Positions 1-9,776 of a stretch of 13,197 nt of DNA are shown here, piece by piece; the stretch's first letter is position 1; the number at the start of each line of letters is the position of its first letter. The position numbers and the translations under genes were made by a program. Origin of the DNA: Gryganskiella cystojenkinii. Lineage: Eukaryota; Mortierellomycota; Mortierellomycetes; Mortierellales; Mortierellaceae. The notes under the pieces are model-generated. The model saw nothing but the letters and a program-made list of their open reading frames with translations, made no database searches and was not told the origin of the DNA. The stretch spans positions 2,275 through 15,471 of the forward strand of contig JAAAIG010000882.1 in NCBI GenBank assembly GCA_015852425.1. Reading direction: 5' to 3'.

Positions 1-22
1 AGAGATGTACGAAATCGGCGGA

Positions 23-3000
23 TCAAACTCCCAGGCTGTCAAACGCCGAGAGAGCAGACGAGCCGTCATCCAGACTCCATTGCGGATGCGGTTGTTCCGA
101 TGCTGATTCCGATACATGCTGCTGCTGTTGTTGCAAGTGATACAATTGGTGAGCCGCCACTGGAGTGGCCGCAGACGAACGTGACGATGATGAAGGCGAG
201 GCCGAGGCCAAAGACGACAAAGTAGTGTTCGATAACAGATCCAAGTTTTGTGAAGTCGATCCAGGTGACCCTAGGAGCGGTGCCTCAGAGTCAAAGCACA
301 TGACTTCCATCGCAGTCCGACCATTCTTTTGCATACAGATCACGACCCGTTCCTCACAGATCGCAACCCGCCAAATCATGGCGTCCGTCTTTGTCAACAG
401 TCGAATAAACTTGCCTGTGAGTCGATCCCACAACTTGACCGCACCATCGTTCCCGCCCGTCACGATTCTCTTGGAATCGAAACAGAGACTGGTCACGGAC
501 AGATCATGAGCCTGGACACGGTACTGACATTCAAACGTCTTGAGGTTCCAGAGGTACATGAATCCATCCCCTCCACCGGTCATGAGGGAATCCCCCGAGA
601 GTTGTAATTGTCCGACCAACTGAGTATGACCTTGTAAGGTGGCGAGACATGCACCCGTGACTGGGGACCAGAGTCGACAGGTTGAATCCAGAGATCCCGT
701 GATGATATACTCGCCATTAAACGCGATCGAATAAATCTGTTGGAAATGACCCTGTAGGACCAACAGACACTCTCCCGTGATTAGACTCCAGACACGGGCC
801 GTGCAATCATAGGAACCCGAGACGAGTAAATCCCCATGAATCTCGATACAACGGACCGAGCTCCGGTGACCATGAAGAAGGAATTTCTTTTGACCGGTTT
901 GAATATCCCAGACCCGAAGGGTTGCATCCCTGGATCCTGTGACAGCCAAGTACTGAATGGACGACGATGGTGTGGCAGATGAGGTGATGGGAGAGGATGG
1001 TGTTGAGGAGGTTGATTTTTTGCGATCAAACTTGTAGATTTTTAAGCATCGAATCGTTCCTGTGTGACCAGACATGACCTGACGACAGACTCCTGTGGTC
1101 ATATCCCAGACGCGCACCTCGCTATTAAAAAAAGGGGGACAATGGACAAAAAAAAAATTAGTGGCAAATCGAGTTTAAATTTTTTTTTTTAAAAAAGGAG
1201 TCGAGTTTGAATAAAAATTGTAAAATAAAAAAATATTCCTGCTTTTTGCTGAATTTGTCATCGCTGACATCATAGAAACAGAGAAACGTAGAAAGAAAGA
1301 AAAAAAAGAACACTAAGAATGCAAAGTAACGCAAAGCAAACAAAAAAAAAAAGGTTTCGTGCAACGTTGCAAATGCTTGGTCTCCCTTTGTTGGTTGTAG
1401 AGTGGTGGTTTCTGTGTTTCCCAACCGATTCATTCTTGATCCAAACTTACCGATCACAACCACCAGAGACCAAGATCTTGTCTCCTGCTCCGGAAGAACG
1501 GTAGGGATCCGTCGGGTCTACAACCCCCTTGATAAACTCCAAAGCCCAGACACCTCCAAGATGTCCCTGAAGAGTCCTGACCAACCGACCTGTGGTTGTC
1601 TCAAAGATCTGAATCCGAGAGTTATCGCATCCTACCACGATGTGATGATGATCGAATTGGAGGGAGGTTACCACTCCAGTCTCCGGGGTGGTGTACGAGA
1701 TCAGACTGTGATCGCCCGAGATCCAGTTTCGATCAATCATGTACCGTCGCTTGAAATAGGCTTTGTAAGACGATTGCGCATGAGGGAGCAGCGAGGTTGG
1801 CGAAGCGGATGTGGACGGTGATGACATATTGTTTGCGGCGACGTTGGTGCCGTGTGTTGGTAAGAGCGCGGATCCAGCTGTGGACAGCGACAGGAGCGAT
1901 CGAGCGATAGCAGAGGTTGATAATGGTGGTGTGGTCGTTGTTGGTGGTGAAACAGATGCAGCAGCAGTTGTTTCAGCAGTAGCATTAGATTCGGCTTTCG
2001 ACGACGACAAGTGCGACCATGCTGACGAAAGGACGAATTTCCGAGCACGTTCCTTTGATTGCCTGGACGCTGACGACAGGGATGATGTTGCTGCTGTTGC
2101 TGCTTCTCCAGATTCAATTGTTGCTATTGTGGTTGTGGTCACGGAAGATTGCGCTAGCACTAATTCGTCCTCTTGTTGATACTTCTTTTGTACTAGACCC
2201 TCATCCACATCCGCTCCCGCGGGGATCACATCTGTGCTTCCTCCCCCATCACTTCCACCTTCTCCTCTGGATAACGAAGACCAATCTTTGTTCCTGAACA
2301 GTGAAGGTTTGTCCGATCGCATTATCAAGGAAGAGGATGCAGAGGAAGAAGAGCCCACTCCTGTCCCTGCACTGGCTCCGATACCGATGCCCATACCAGC
2401 TCCTGAAGGAACGACACCGGTTCGACTTCGATGATGATGACTGTGATGATGGTGATGATGATGGTGCGATGCAGGAGGGACAAGTGAGCCCTGATTCGCT
2501 AGCAGCATCGATGACAGAACTGTTGTGGTCGAGGCATTGGAGGTTACCATTGTTGTTGGACTTGTTACACCAACAGCTGCATGGGCTATTGTTCCCGCTG
2601 TCGCCTCTCTTCCTGTGGTTGTGGTTGATGCGTCTTGTTCACTTGAAGAAGACGATGATGAGGATGAAGACATCCCACTCAAGATGGGAAGTTCAGACGC
2701 AGTCCGCCAGGCAGGTGAAGTTGTTGTGGAGGACGCGTTACTGGAGCTCGCAGACGAAGTCGGGGTCGACGTTGAAGAGCCACTAGCCGACGACCCACCA
2801 TGGTTGTTCGACCCTGACGTATAAGACGAAGATCGACGGGAGAGAGCCTTGAGCGTGTTGGAAACCACATCCAAAGATGTCGGACTGGTTGTAAACAGAT
2901 ACGATCGAGGAGGTACAAGGTGTGCTTTCGGACTGGGAAGAGATGAACATGAGGTCGGACCAAACATACGGATACATTGTGTTCGCCAGACCCAGTCTTC

Positions 3001-4167
3001 CGTCTCGACGAGTTGATGCCAGAACTTGGAGACCTGGCCGACCCTGGCCAACGATCTTGGGTCGTCGATAAAGGACAGGATAAGATGTGCCAGTTCCAGT
3101 GGTAGATCTTTCAAAAAGTCCCGTTTGAGTTTTGGAGCAATGACATTGGACAGGAAAGTGAGTTGTGGGGTAGTGCAGTGATTGTCGACCAGTTCACTGA
3201 GCAGAGTCAGTTGGGTGGATGGATCAAGAGTCTGAAAGGCCTGGAGGAAGAAGGCGACCGCGTTGTTTTGAGAAGGGAAAGAAGAAGGAAATATTGATCC
3301 TGTCGTGGCTGCTGTTGTTGTTGCATGGCTGCTGGTATGGTTATTGATGTGGTTGCTGACGAAGGGGAGGTGTTGCTGTGAAGACGAGGTCCAGTCGAAT
3401 TCGTCCGCAGACCCGATCGTGTCCTCTGGAGCGGGTGTGATCGATAGTGAGGACAGTGATAAGGACGAAGGCGACGAAACGGTCGACAGCATAGAGTTGG
3501 GCCGTTGCGAAGACAGCGTCGACGTCGAGGGGGTGGCAGAAAAAGAAGCAGTAGAGGTGGGAGCAAAGCAGTGGGGGCAGCACGCGGCCTGTTCTTGGTC
3601 TAAAAGGTAGTCTTGTTGTTTTTGTTTTTGTTGTTGTTGTTGTGAATGCTTTGGAGAACGACAGTCTATCACAGATGAAGTGGAAGAGCAGGCGGAAGAG
3701 GTAGAGTTGCTCCGACTACTGCTCGACGGGACCTTGTTGCTAAAATACGAATTGGACGAGTTGAACGCGTGTGGAGAACGGGGGCGAGAAGAAGGAGAAG
3801 GGTCGGGAGCAGGAACAGGCGCAGGAGGAAGATTCGAAAGGGAAGAACCTGTGTCTTTCAATGAAGATGTTGATGATGATGTGGAAGTAGAGGAAGGAGA
3901 AGACGAGTGTCGAGCAGGAGAAGTAGTGGTAGGAGAGTGGGAGGTGATATTCATTTGGCTGTTTGTAAGATGGAGCGAGAGACGCAGACCTGGCCGAGGG
4001 GATGGTGCAGGAGATGGGTATGTGGGTGAAGAAGGAGTGGAAGTTGTTGGCGTTTGTTGATTCTGTCCGGTGGATGGAGCGATGGTGTCTTGGTCAAAAG
4101 TGCGCTGATGGTGGTGCTGTCTTGATGAAAACGAGTGTCTGAAAGCGGACTTTGACGAGGGATCCAT
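23..4167 (-). CDS. CDC4: Cdc4/Fbxw7-type F-box and WD40 protein, two exons (4167..1451, 1121..23)
   Basis: Substrate-recognition subunit of an SCF (Skp1-Cullin-F-box) ubiquitin ligase; the family binds phosphorylated degrons of cell-cycle and transcription regulators, mainly in the nucleus. The spliced protein is 1271 aa. Residues 1-305 are low complexity; about 310-350 resembles the D-domain dimerisation helix ending in LKRDF; the F-box is about 353-403 (LPLEL, SKFW, WVWR). A Ser/Thr/His-rich stretch covers 404-800; the YKAYFKRRY and NW linker helix is 801-818; eight WD40 repeats run from about 822 to 1183; a Ser/Gln-rich tail ends at 1271. The three arginines that hold the phosphate in human FBXW7 (R465, R479, R505) are matched by R930, R970 and R996, which separates it from Met30-type proteins. 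The start at 4167 is the first in-frame ATG; the open frame further upstream lacks one. Splicing joins CG to C and restores a WD40 repeat (CDREVRVWD). Family assignment is strong; exact orthology is inferred. Confidence 0.9.
1122..1450 (-). other. Intron of the Cdc4-like gene
   Basis: The donor GTAAGT (1450-1445) and acceptor AATAG (ending at 1122) are read on the minus strand; the intron is phase 2 and 329 nt long. It is more than twice as long as any other intron in this window. It is rich in homopolymer A and T runs, and a CTAAT branch-like site lies 36 nt before the acceptor. Its removal rebuilds an uninterrupted WD40 repeat, so the junctions are well supported. Confidence 0.88.
2431..2466 (-). 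repeat. Poly-histidine codon tract in the Cdc4-like linker
   Basis: A run of CAT and CAC codons encodes eight histidines, one serine and three more histidines (residues 568-579). The mixed codons argue that it is kept at the protein level or is an old repeat, rather than a fresh triplet expansion. It lies inside the long low-complexity stretch between the F-box and the propeller. Confidence 0.8.
3613..3642 (-). repeat. Poly-glutamine codon tract in the Cdc4-like N-terminus
   Basis: CAA/AAA-rich codons encode a Gln/Lys run (QQQQQKQKQQ) near residue 176, seen on the plus strand as TTG/TTT repeats. It is part of the disordered N-terminal third of the protein; no function can be assigned. Confidence 0.7.
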
Positions 4168-4667
4168 CACTATGATGTGCGTGTGTGTTTGATTGATGGA
4201 TTGGAAAAGTAATGAAAGAGAAAAACGGATGGAGGTGAACAACAACAAACAAAAAAAAAAAGAAAAAAAGGGGGGGAGCGAAGAAAGACAGAAATGAGCA
4301 TTTGAAATGATTCAAATGAACAACAAAATGTCACAGGCACTCTCGCTCCTCACTCGTCGACATCATCTTTCTCTATTTCCTGCCCAGGCACGAACACCTT
4401 CCACCCAAACGTTCTTATTGCCGCATAATCTCATTCAAACTTTCACCATTTTTAACGTCCTGTTGCATCTTTTCTATCCCTCTTCCTGCTCTCTCTCTTT
4501 CTTTCTCTCCATCTCTCTGTACACTCTCAACGCAAGGGCCTTCTTTTTCTTTGATTGCCAAAATCCAATTTGATCCTCCTTCTCTTGTCTAAACAATCTA
4601 TTCTCCCATCAACCATCCATCACCCCTCATAATCGCATTTCCATTAAACAATCAATCACCCCAAACA
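4168..4667. promoter_or_regulatory. Divergent promoter region between the Cdc4-like and 5-phosphatase genes
   Basis: These 500 bp separate two divergently read start codons, so both promoters and both 5' leaders must lie here. On the side of the minus-strand gene, a purine tract (4249-4276) reads as C-run plus T-run in the sense direction. On the side of the plus-strand gene, a CT-rich tract (about 4469-4523) precedes the start. Pyrimidine tracts like these are common near fungal transcription starts. I see no convincing TATA box. An inverted repeat at 4299-4318 is listed separately. The plus-strand start codon sits in an AACAATGG context. Confidence 0.6.
4299..4318. repeat. Perfect 8-bp inverted repeat with 4-bp spacer
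   Basis: The arms CATTTGAA and TTCAAATG flank ATGA. The site lies 132-151 bp upstream of the Cdc4-like start codon. It contains the 11-mer TGAAATGATTC (4303-4313), which occurs again inside the inverted repeat upstream of SAP18. It could be a binding site for a dimeric transcription factor; that is inference. Confidence 0.5.
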
Positions 4668-7600
4668 ATGGACTCCAACTCGTCATTCTCTTCTTCCACC
4701 AACAGACCGCCTCCTCCTCCAGTCCCACCATCGCGTCGCTCGACCGTGATCCTTCCTTCATCAGCTTCAACTCCACAGCCCCAACAACAACCAGTCCATA
4801 ATGTCCCTCCAGTCCCTCCTTCAGCTCATGGTACTTTGAATCGAATTCATGCTCCATCTCCTCCTCCCAAGCCAAGCTCACTCTCGTCACCTGTCCCTCC
4901 TCGCAAACCTGTCAGTCTCGCTGCTGCTGCTATTGCTGCCACTGCTGTCAACTCTTTCTCTTCAACCTCCTCGTCGCCAGCACCGGTTCCTGCACCTAGA
5001 CCTTTTACGACCCTCACCAACAACCAGAACACAAGCATCCACAACGGCTTCTCCTCTGCCCCTTCTTCCAACACAACGTCCCCTGCCTCGAGTTGCATCT
5101 CAGCATTTCCGTCATCACACGGACAGCAGCAAGGACAAAGCTCAGGCACAGGGACAGGAACAGACACTACAGCGTCATCACCTGGCATGAATCAGCTGCA
5201 TGCACACCTCCGGAGTCAGACCATTCCAATCTCTCCGTCACACCTGCGTCCCTCCGGTTCCACCACTTTTACGCCTGCAGCCGCCTCTTCTTTGATCGCC
5301 GCCAAGCAGCACCTCCTTCTGCAACAGCAACAACAGCACCAAAATAATGGTGGTAGTTTAAACACACCCTCCCATCCTCTCCACGCCGACCTGGATCATC
5401 CACCGTCGAGCGAGGAACACTTCTCAAACCCTTTTAGCGATCCGAGCAATATCGCTTCTAATCCAACGTCTTCACCACCCGTCACCATCGCTGCTTCCTC
5501 GCCGCCCTACCCACCCAGAGCCCAAAATAATCAATCGTCACTTCTCACAGCTCGACTTCAGGCCTCTCCAGCCTCGCCTTCTCTACAGGCACCGCATCCG
5601 GTACCTATCAGCGGCTTCTCAACCAGTCCACGAGCGAATGCTGCGAGTTCCCCTCCTCCTCCACTCCCCCCGCCCGCCTCGGCACCAGCACTGCCTCTGC
5701 GATCCAGGTCCCCTCTTGCGGGCCATCCAGCTCCTCCGCTGGCTCCTCAGACGCCAACCTCGACTCCCCGCCAGAATCGACTCTCGATGGTTCCTCCGAC
5801 ACCGCCTCAAAGTCTTGCCATGTCTTCACCCTCACAGCCTGTTCCTCCACCACCACGCAGGTCTAGTGTCCAGCTTTCTTTACCCTCAACACCTCTGCAA
5901 CAACAACAGCCACAGCCCAGAGGGCCTTCTCCTCTTTTCCCTTCCCCGGGCGAGTCAGGGATGGCAGCGAATTCGACACGTTTCCGAAATCTGACCGCGC
6001 CTCAGCATACCTACGATAATCTCTCCCCTGCCTCTGCTTCTTCAGTTACGCATACAACCCCGAAACGAATCTTTTCCACGTCTGCTTCTTCAGCCATTCC
6101 GTTTGGTGCTTCGGCCACGAGCCCTGTTCCCGAACGAGGATTCGCGCAGATGGATTTGAGCGGTGATTCTCAGTCAGACTCTGACGAGACCAGTGATGAT
6201 TCGGATAAGGAGTATGATGAATTTGAAGAATGCAATCCTTCCTTGACTTCTGCCACTGTGCCCCAGAACAATCCCTTTGTAAATCACTTTGCGGACACGG
6301 CTTCGCCTCGACCGACAAGAGCCAGAACTTTTATAGAGCCTCCCTCGCCAACCCCACCATCGTTGCCCTCGAGGCGACCGCCTCCGCAGTCAACACCGGC
6401 CGGTCGACCCACAGGAGGATCGTTATCGGATCAGGACGTTGCGCCAGCTTTGCCTCCGAAACCTTCGGTTCGTCGACGCCCACAACCTCATCAGGATCCA
6501 GGATCGCTCTTGTCGTTGGGACAAATTGAGTCGGAAAATTACCCAACGCAACCTGTGGGGGGATCAGGATCTTCGGCTTCGGACGGTGTCTTCCCAGACT
6601 ATTCCCGTTCCAACAGACGACTACCCTTATTCTCAGATGTGATAAACATTCACGACATTGGACAAAAATCCCACGGTGTTCGGACCTTCACCATCTCGAA
6701 CGAACAGGTCGCCACTGCAACGTCCAACATTCGCGTCTATTCTCTCTTCACGGGCGAGAACGTTTCATCGTACGGCCATGAAAAGGATATGAAGCCGACC
6801 GCGTTGCTCTTTACACAGAGTCGGAGACCCGAATCCCTAGGACAATACATTTGGGCTGGTTGGAGTGAGGGCTCTTTGCAAGTGATCGATACCCGAACTA
6901 GAGAAGTTGTGGAGAAGAAACGAGCGACGCATCGAGGGGGCTCTATCACACATATCATCCGTTGCAAGGGTCAAGTCTGGACCGTGGACGATACGGGATC
7001 TGTCTTTGTCTGGGCCGAGGACTCTATGTTGGGACGTCCCACGATCCAGGCACCGTTACAATCGTTGACGATTCAACCGAAACAGATCTGTGCGATCGCA
7101 GTGCACGACATGCTTTGGTCTTCGGATGGGGCCAAGATTCATGTGGTCCGTGTCGGGCCCGATAACGGTCGACCCAAGATGCCTTCCGCTTCGATGGATA
7201 TACCCTATGGCATCGGGCCCCTGACTTGCCTGGCGACGATTGCCGGCAGCGGTCAAGTGTTTTCGGGGCATGAAGATGGCAAGGTTATTATCTGGTCGAT
7301 CGAGTCTCGTGAAAAGGTCAGGATCGTCAATGTGCACGCGTACAGGATCATGTCTTTACTCGGCGTCGGATCCTATCTCTGGGCTGGATTTGCGACGGGC
7401 AAGATTTACGTTATGGATCTTCGTCCGGAGATCCCCGTCGTAATGAAGGATTGGCAGGCTCATAAGGATTCTGGCGTGGCCATGTTGCAACTCGACGAGG
7501 AAGGATTGATCCTTGGGTCCAGGCATCAAGTTGGAAGTTGTGCCGAGAATGGCGAGATCAAGATCTGGGACGGTCTTATGGCCAAAGATCGATTGAGTAA

Positions 7601-9201
7601 ATTTTATGCCAACCTTTTGTATTGCGCTTGCGAATATTTCTTTTTCAAATGTTGACTTTTTAACTAACTTTGACTATACCACAATTTTTGTCCTTCTTTT
7701 TTTTCTCCTGTTTTAGCTAAAGGCATGGTCGACCGAAGCAAGGAATACTGTCAGTGGCGTGATCTCAAAGTGTTGATTTGTTCTTGGAACATTGACGCAT
7801 CGAAGCCGGCTGCACAGGATATGAACGGGGGATCGGACAGGCGTCTCTTTGAGTCTTGGCTCACGAGCATGGAGCAAGAAGGTCCTCCCGATATCATCAG
7901 TGTTGGATTCCAAGAGATTGTTGACTTGGAAAGCAAAAAGATGACTGCCAGTAAGGAAGCGGGTTGTTTTGGACCTTTTGATTTTTGAGCTGGCAAGCGT
8001 CCATGAGTCTAAGAAAAGTCTTCTTTTGTTTGTTTACATAGAATCGTTGCTCAAGGGTTCCAAGCGCGCGGAAACAGAAACGATTTCCAAGCAGTACAAG
8101 CGCTGGCAGATCTATCTGACAAACAAGATCCGTGAGCTGTACGCCCCAATGGGAGTCAACTTTAAGCTTTTGGAATGCTCCAACTTGGTCGGTCTCTTTA
8201 GTTGTGTCTTTGTCCGTGATCAAGAATGGGCCAATATTCGCACAGAGTGGACACATGTTGACATGGTAAAGACCGGATTGAAGGGATACCATGGAAACAA
8301 GGTAGGGATCCAGTGGGCTCTAGAGTTCAAAATTGTGGTGGCGCTTTACGTCTAATGAGGTATATTCATCTAACGCCTGCAATTTATTTTTTTTGGTATA
8401 TTTTGTATATTTGCAACGATTTTCTAGGGTGGTATTGCTACACGTCTGATCATTGACGACACTTCAATCTCGTTTGTCAACTGCCATTTGGCCGCAGGAC
8501 AATCGCATACCCGACAGCGCAACATTGACGCTGCCAATGTTCTCAAAAAACTCTGTCACCCGAACCCGGCCATCTCGTCCGAGATTGTTCACCCTGAAGT
8601 CTTTTGGTTTGGCGATGGTACGATGGCGATGGATCATGAGGTTTGTTTCCTCTCGGGCGATCTTAATTACCGTATCGATGTCAAGTTTAGTGAAGCCGTC
8701 TCACGGGTCCAAAGTCAGGACTGGGAGCACTTGCATCAACACGATCAGTTATTGCAACAAAAGCTCAGGAATCCTCAGTTTGTGCTAAGGGTCTTTAACG
8801 AGAGTGAACTCCGGTTTGCACCGACGTACAAATATGATCCGGGCACAGATACGTATGATACGTCTTCAAAGCATCGTACGCCAGCCTGGTGTGATCGTAT
8901 CCTCTGGCGAGGTCGTCATGTCCGACAGTTGTTTTACAAACGATGCGAGTGTCGAGTCTCGGACCATAAACCGATCAGTGGCGGATTTGTTGTTGGTGTG
9001 AAACGGATCGATGAGGCTCAGAGACGGATTGTGGAACAGCAAGTGAAGGAGGGTTGGTTCAAGGTTCAGGAGAAGGAGATTCGAATCAAGAAGCTGGCGT
9101 GGTTGCGGTCCTGGGGTTGGAGTGATCCGCGTGTAGAAGGGATCTTGGACCGTGAAGGTGGCGATCTGGGCAAAGTCGTGCAAGTCCTGATGGCTGAATA
9201 G
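4668..9201 (+). CDS. WD40-fused inositol polyphosphate 5-phosphatase, four exons (4668..7596, 7717..7950, 8042..8301, 8428..9201)
   Basis: Predicted to remove the 5-phosphate from phosphoinositides or soluble inositol phosphates. The architecture, with a WD40 propeller before the phosphatase domain, matches plant FRA3/5PTase12-14 and a fungal group rather than Sac1-containing synaptojanins. The spliced protein is 1398 aa. Residues 1-649 are disordered and proline-rich, with NPF at 254-256 and 535-537 and an acidic Ser/Asp stretch before the second. The WD40 region is about 650-970. The catalytic domain is about 990-1330 with all hallmarks: SWNID (N1001), GFQE (E1043), HGNKGG (1138-1143), NCHLAAG (H1161), GDLNYR (D1219, N1221), PAWCDR (D1297) and SDH (D1320, H1321). 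The final 35 residues form a possible small helical domain. Every splice joins in frame, and two of them rebuild the catalytic domain (HGNK joined to GGIATR). The start is the first ATG of the long frame. Substrate preference cannot be read from sequence. Confidence 0.92.
5321..5345 (+). repeat. Poly-glutamine codon tract in the 5-phosphatase N-terminus
   Basis: Mixed CAA/CAG codons encode a glutamine run interrupted by one histidine, within the disordered N-terminal half. Similar Gln and Pro runs recur through residues 1-649. Confidence 0.6.
7597..7716 (+). other. Intron 1 of the 5-phosphatase gene
   Basis: The donor is GTAAAT and the acceptor TTTTAG; the intron is phase 1 and 120 nt. A CTAAC branch-like site lies at 7664-7668, followed by a T-rich tract. 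It separates the last WD40 blade from the start of the phosphatase domain, so the domain boundary coincides with an exon boundary. Unspliced reading hits a stop at 7653-7655. Confidence 0.87.
7951..8041 (+). other. Intron 2 of the 5-phosphatase gene
   Basis: The donor is GTAAGG and the acceptor ACATAG; the intron is phase 1 and 91 nt. Splicing gives KKMTAKSLLKGS in the catalytic domain just after the GFQE motif. Reading through the donor runs into a stop within 40 nt. Confidence 0.87.
8302..8427 (+). other. Intron 3 of the 5-phosphatase gene
   Basis: The donor is GTAGGG and the acceptor TTCTAG; the intron is phase 0 and 126 nt. A CTAAC branch-like site lies at 8370-8374. Splicing restores HGNKGGIATR, a conserved 5-phosphatase motif, which fixes both junctions. 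Confidence 0.92.
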
Positions 9202-9547
9202 TCTTGTGCGAGTTGACCTCCCTCTGTCGTTGTTCCTTGATCCCGATACTGTGAATAGCTATAACAACGATAGAATCGTAGCAAAGAAGTAGAAAAAAAA
9301 ACGAAGTTCACTTCGCCCAATTCACATGCAAAAAGAAGAGGGACGCGTCGCCTCCCCAGTTTCTCTCCTATTCCCTTTTGGGTTCGTGCGGTGAGTCGGA
9401 GTTGATGTCAGGGACAATTGGTCACTGCATCCTTTGCCGGTTTTATTTTTCGGTCCCTTTTTATGTTATTTGTCACTCTCTCTTTCTCTTCTCAGTCTCG
9501 TTCTCATTCTTATTCTCCGTCTCATCCACTCTTTCTTGCCTATTCTT

Positions 9548-9584
9548 CCCTCCCCCTCCCCCTCCTCCCCCTTCTTTCCCCCCC
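9548..9584 (-). repeat. C-run cluster, G-quadruplex/i-motif candidate
   Basis: The plus strand has runs of 3, 5, 5, 5 and 7 cytosines separated by T-containing spacers of 1, 1, 4 and 6 nt. The minus strand therefore carries five G runs of at least three, which satisfies the usual G-quadruplex pattern. It is 235-271 bp upstream of the acetyltransferase start codon. Folding has not been tested. Confidence 0.6.
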
Positions 9585-9770
9585 TTCTTTCATCACGCAG
9601 CAGCATCGACAGTCCATTTACCTCTCCCTCATTCTTGTCATTGCGTTCATGCATCCACGGCCACGAGTCTTTCTAAACCATCACCAGGTCTACTCTCGGC
9701 AGTAAAATAGGATCCACTCCCTGCACCTGTCTCTCTCGCTCATTTGCCACTTTTGACCCTCTCCTGCCAT

Positions 9771-9776
9771 TATATA
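9771..9776 (+). promoter_or_regulatory. TATA-like site upstream of the tubulin acetyltransferase gene
   Basis: TATATA lies 43 nt before the ATG at 9819, at the end of a CT-rich stretch. If functional, transcription would start close to the start codon and give a very short leader. This is position-based inference only. Confidence 0.3.

Noticed and set aside
1240..1290. snoRNA-like C-box sequences (TGATGTC, GATGACA) in the long intron
   Set aside because: No CTGA D-box follows on the intron's sense strand, so a box C/D snoRNA is not supported.
1360..1371. 12-bp perfect palindrome TGCAACGTTGCA in the Cdc4-like intron
   Set aside because: About three such palindromes are expected by chance in 13 kb, and it is alone with no related copy nearby.
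1811..4060. Several long plus-strand open frames opposite the Cdc4-like gene
   Set aside because: They are complements of Ser/Thr/Gln-rich codons, give low-complexity Asp/Val/Leu-rich products and show no recognisable domain.
4168..4248. 27-codon N-terminal extension of the Cdc4-like frame
   Set aside because: The frame is open but contains no ATG upstream of 4167; the added residues look like translated CT-rich leader.
8614..8668. Apparent doubling of the FWFGD and GDLNYR motif in the 5-phosphatase
   Set aside because: The first GD belongs to a short insert (GTMAMDHEVC) that I recall as usual in WD40-type fungal 5-phosphatases; only the second carries the NYR signature.
9466..9710. Open frames in the CT-rich intergenic tract
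   Set aside because: All reading frames across a pure pyrimidine tract lack stops, so openness here is uninformative.
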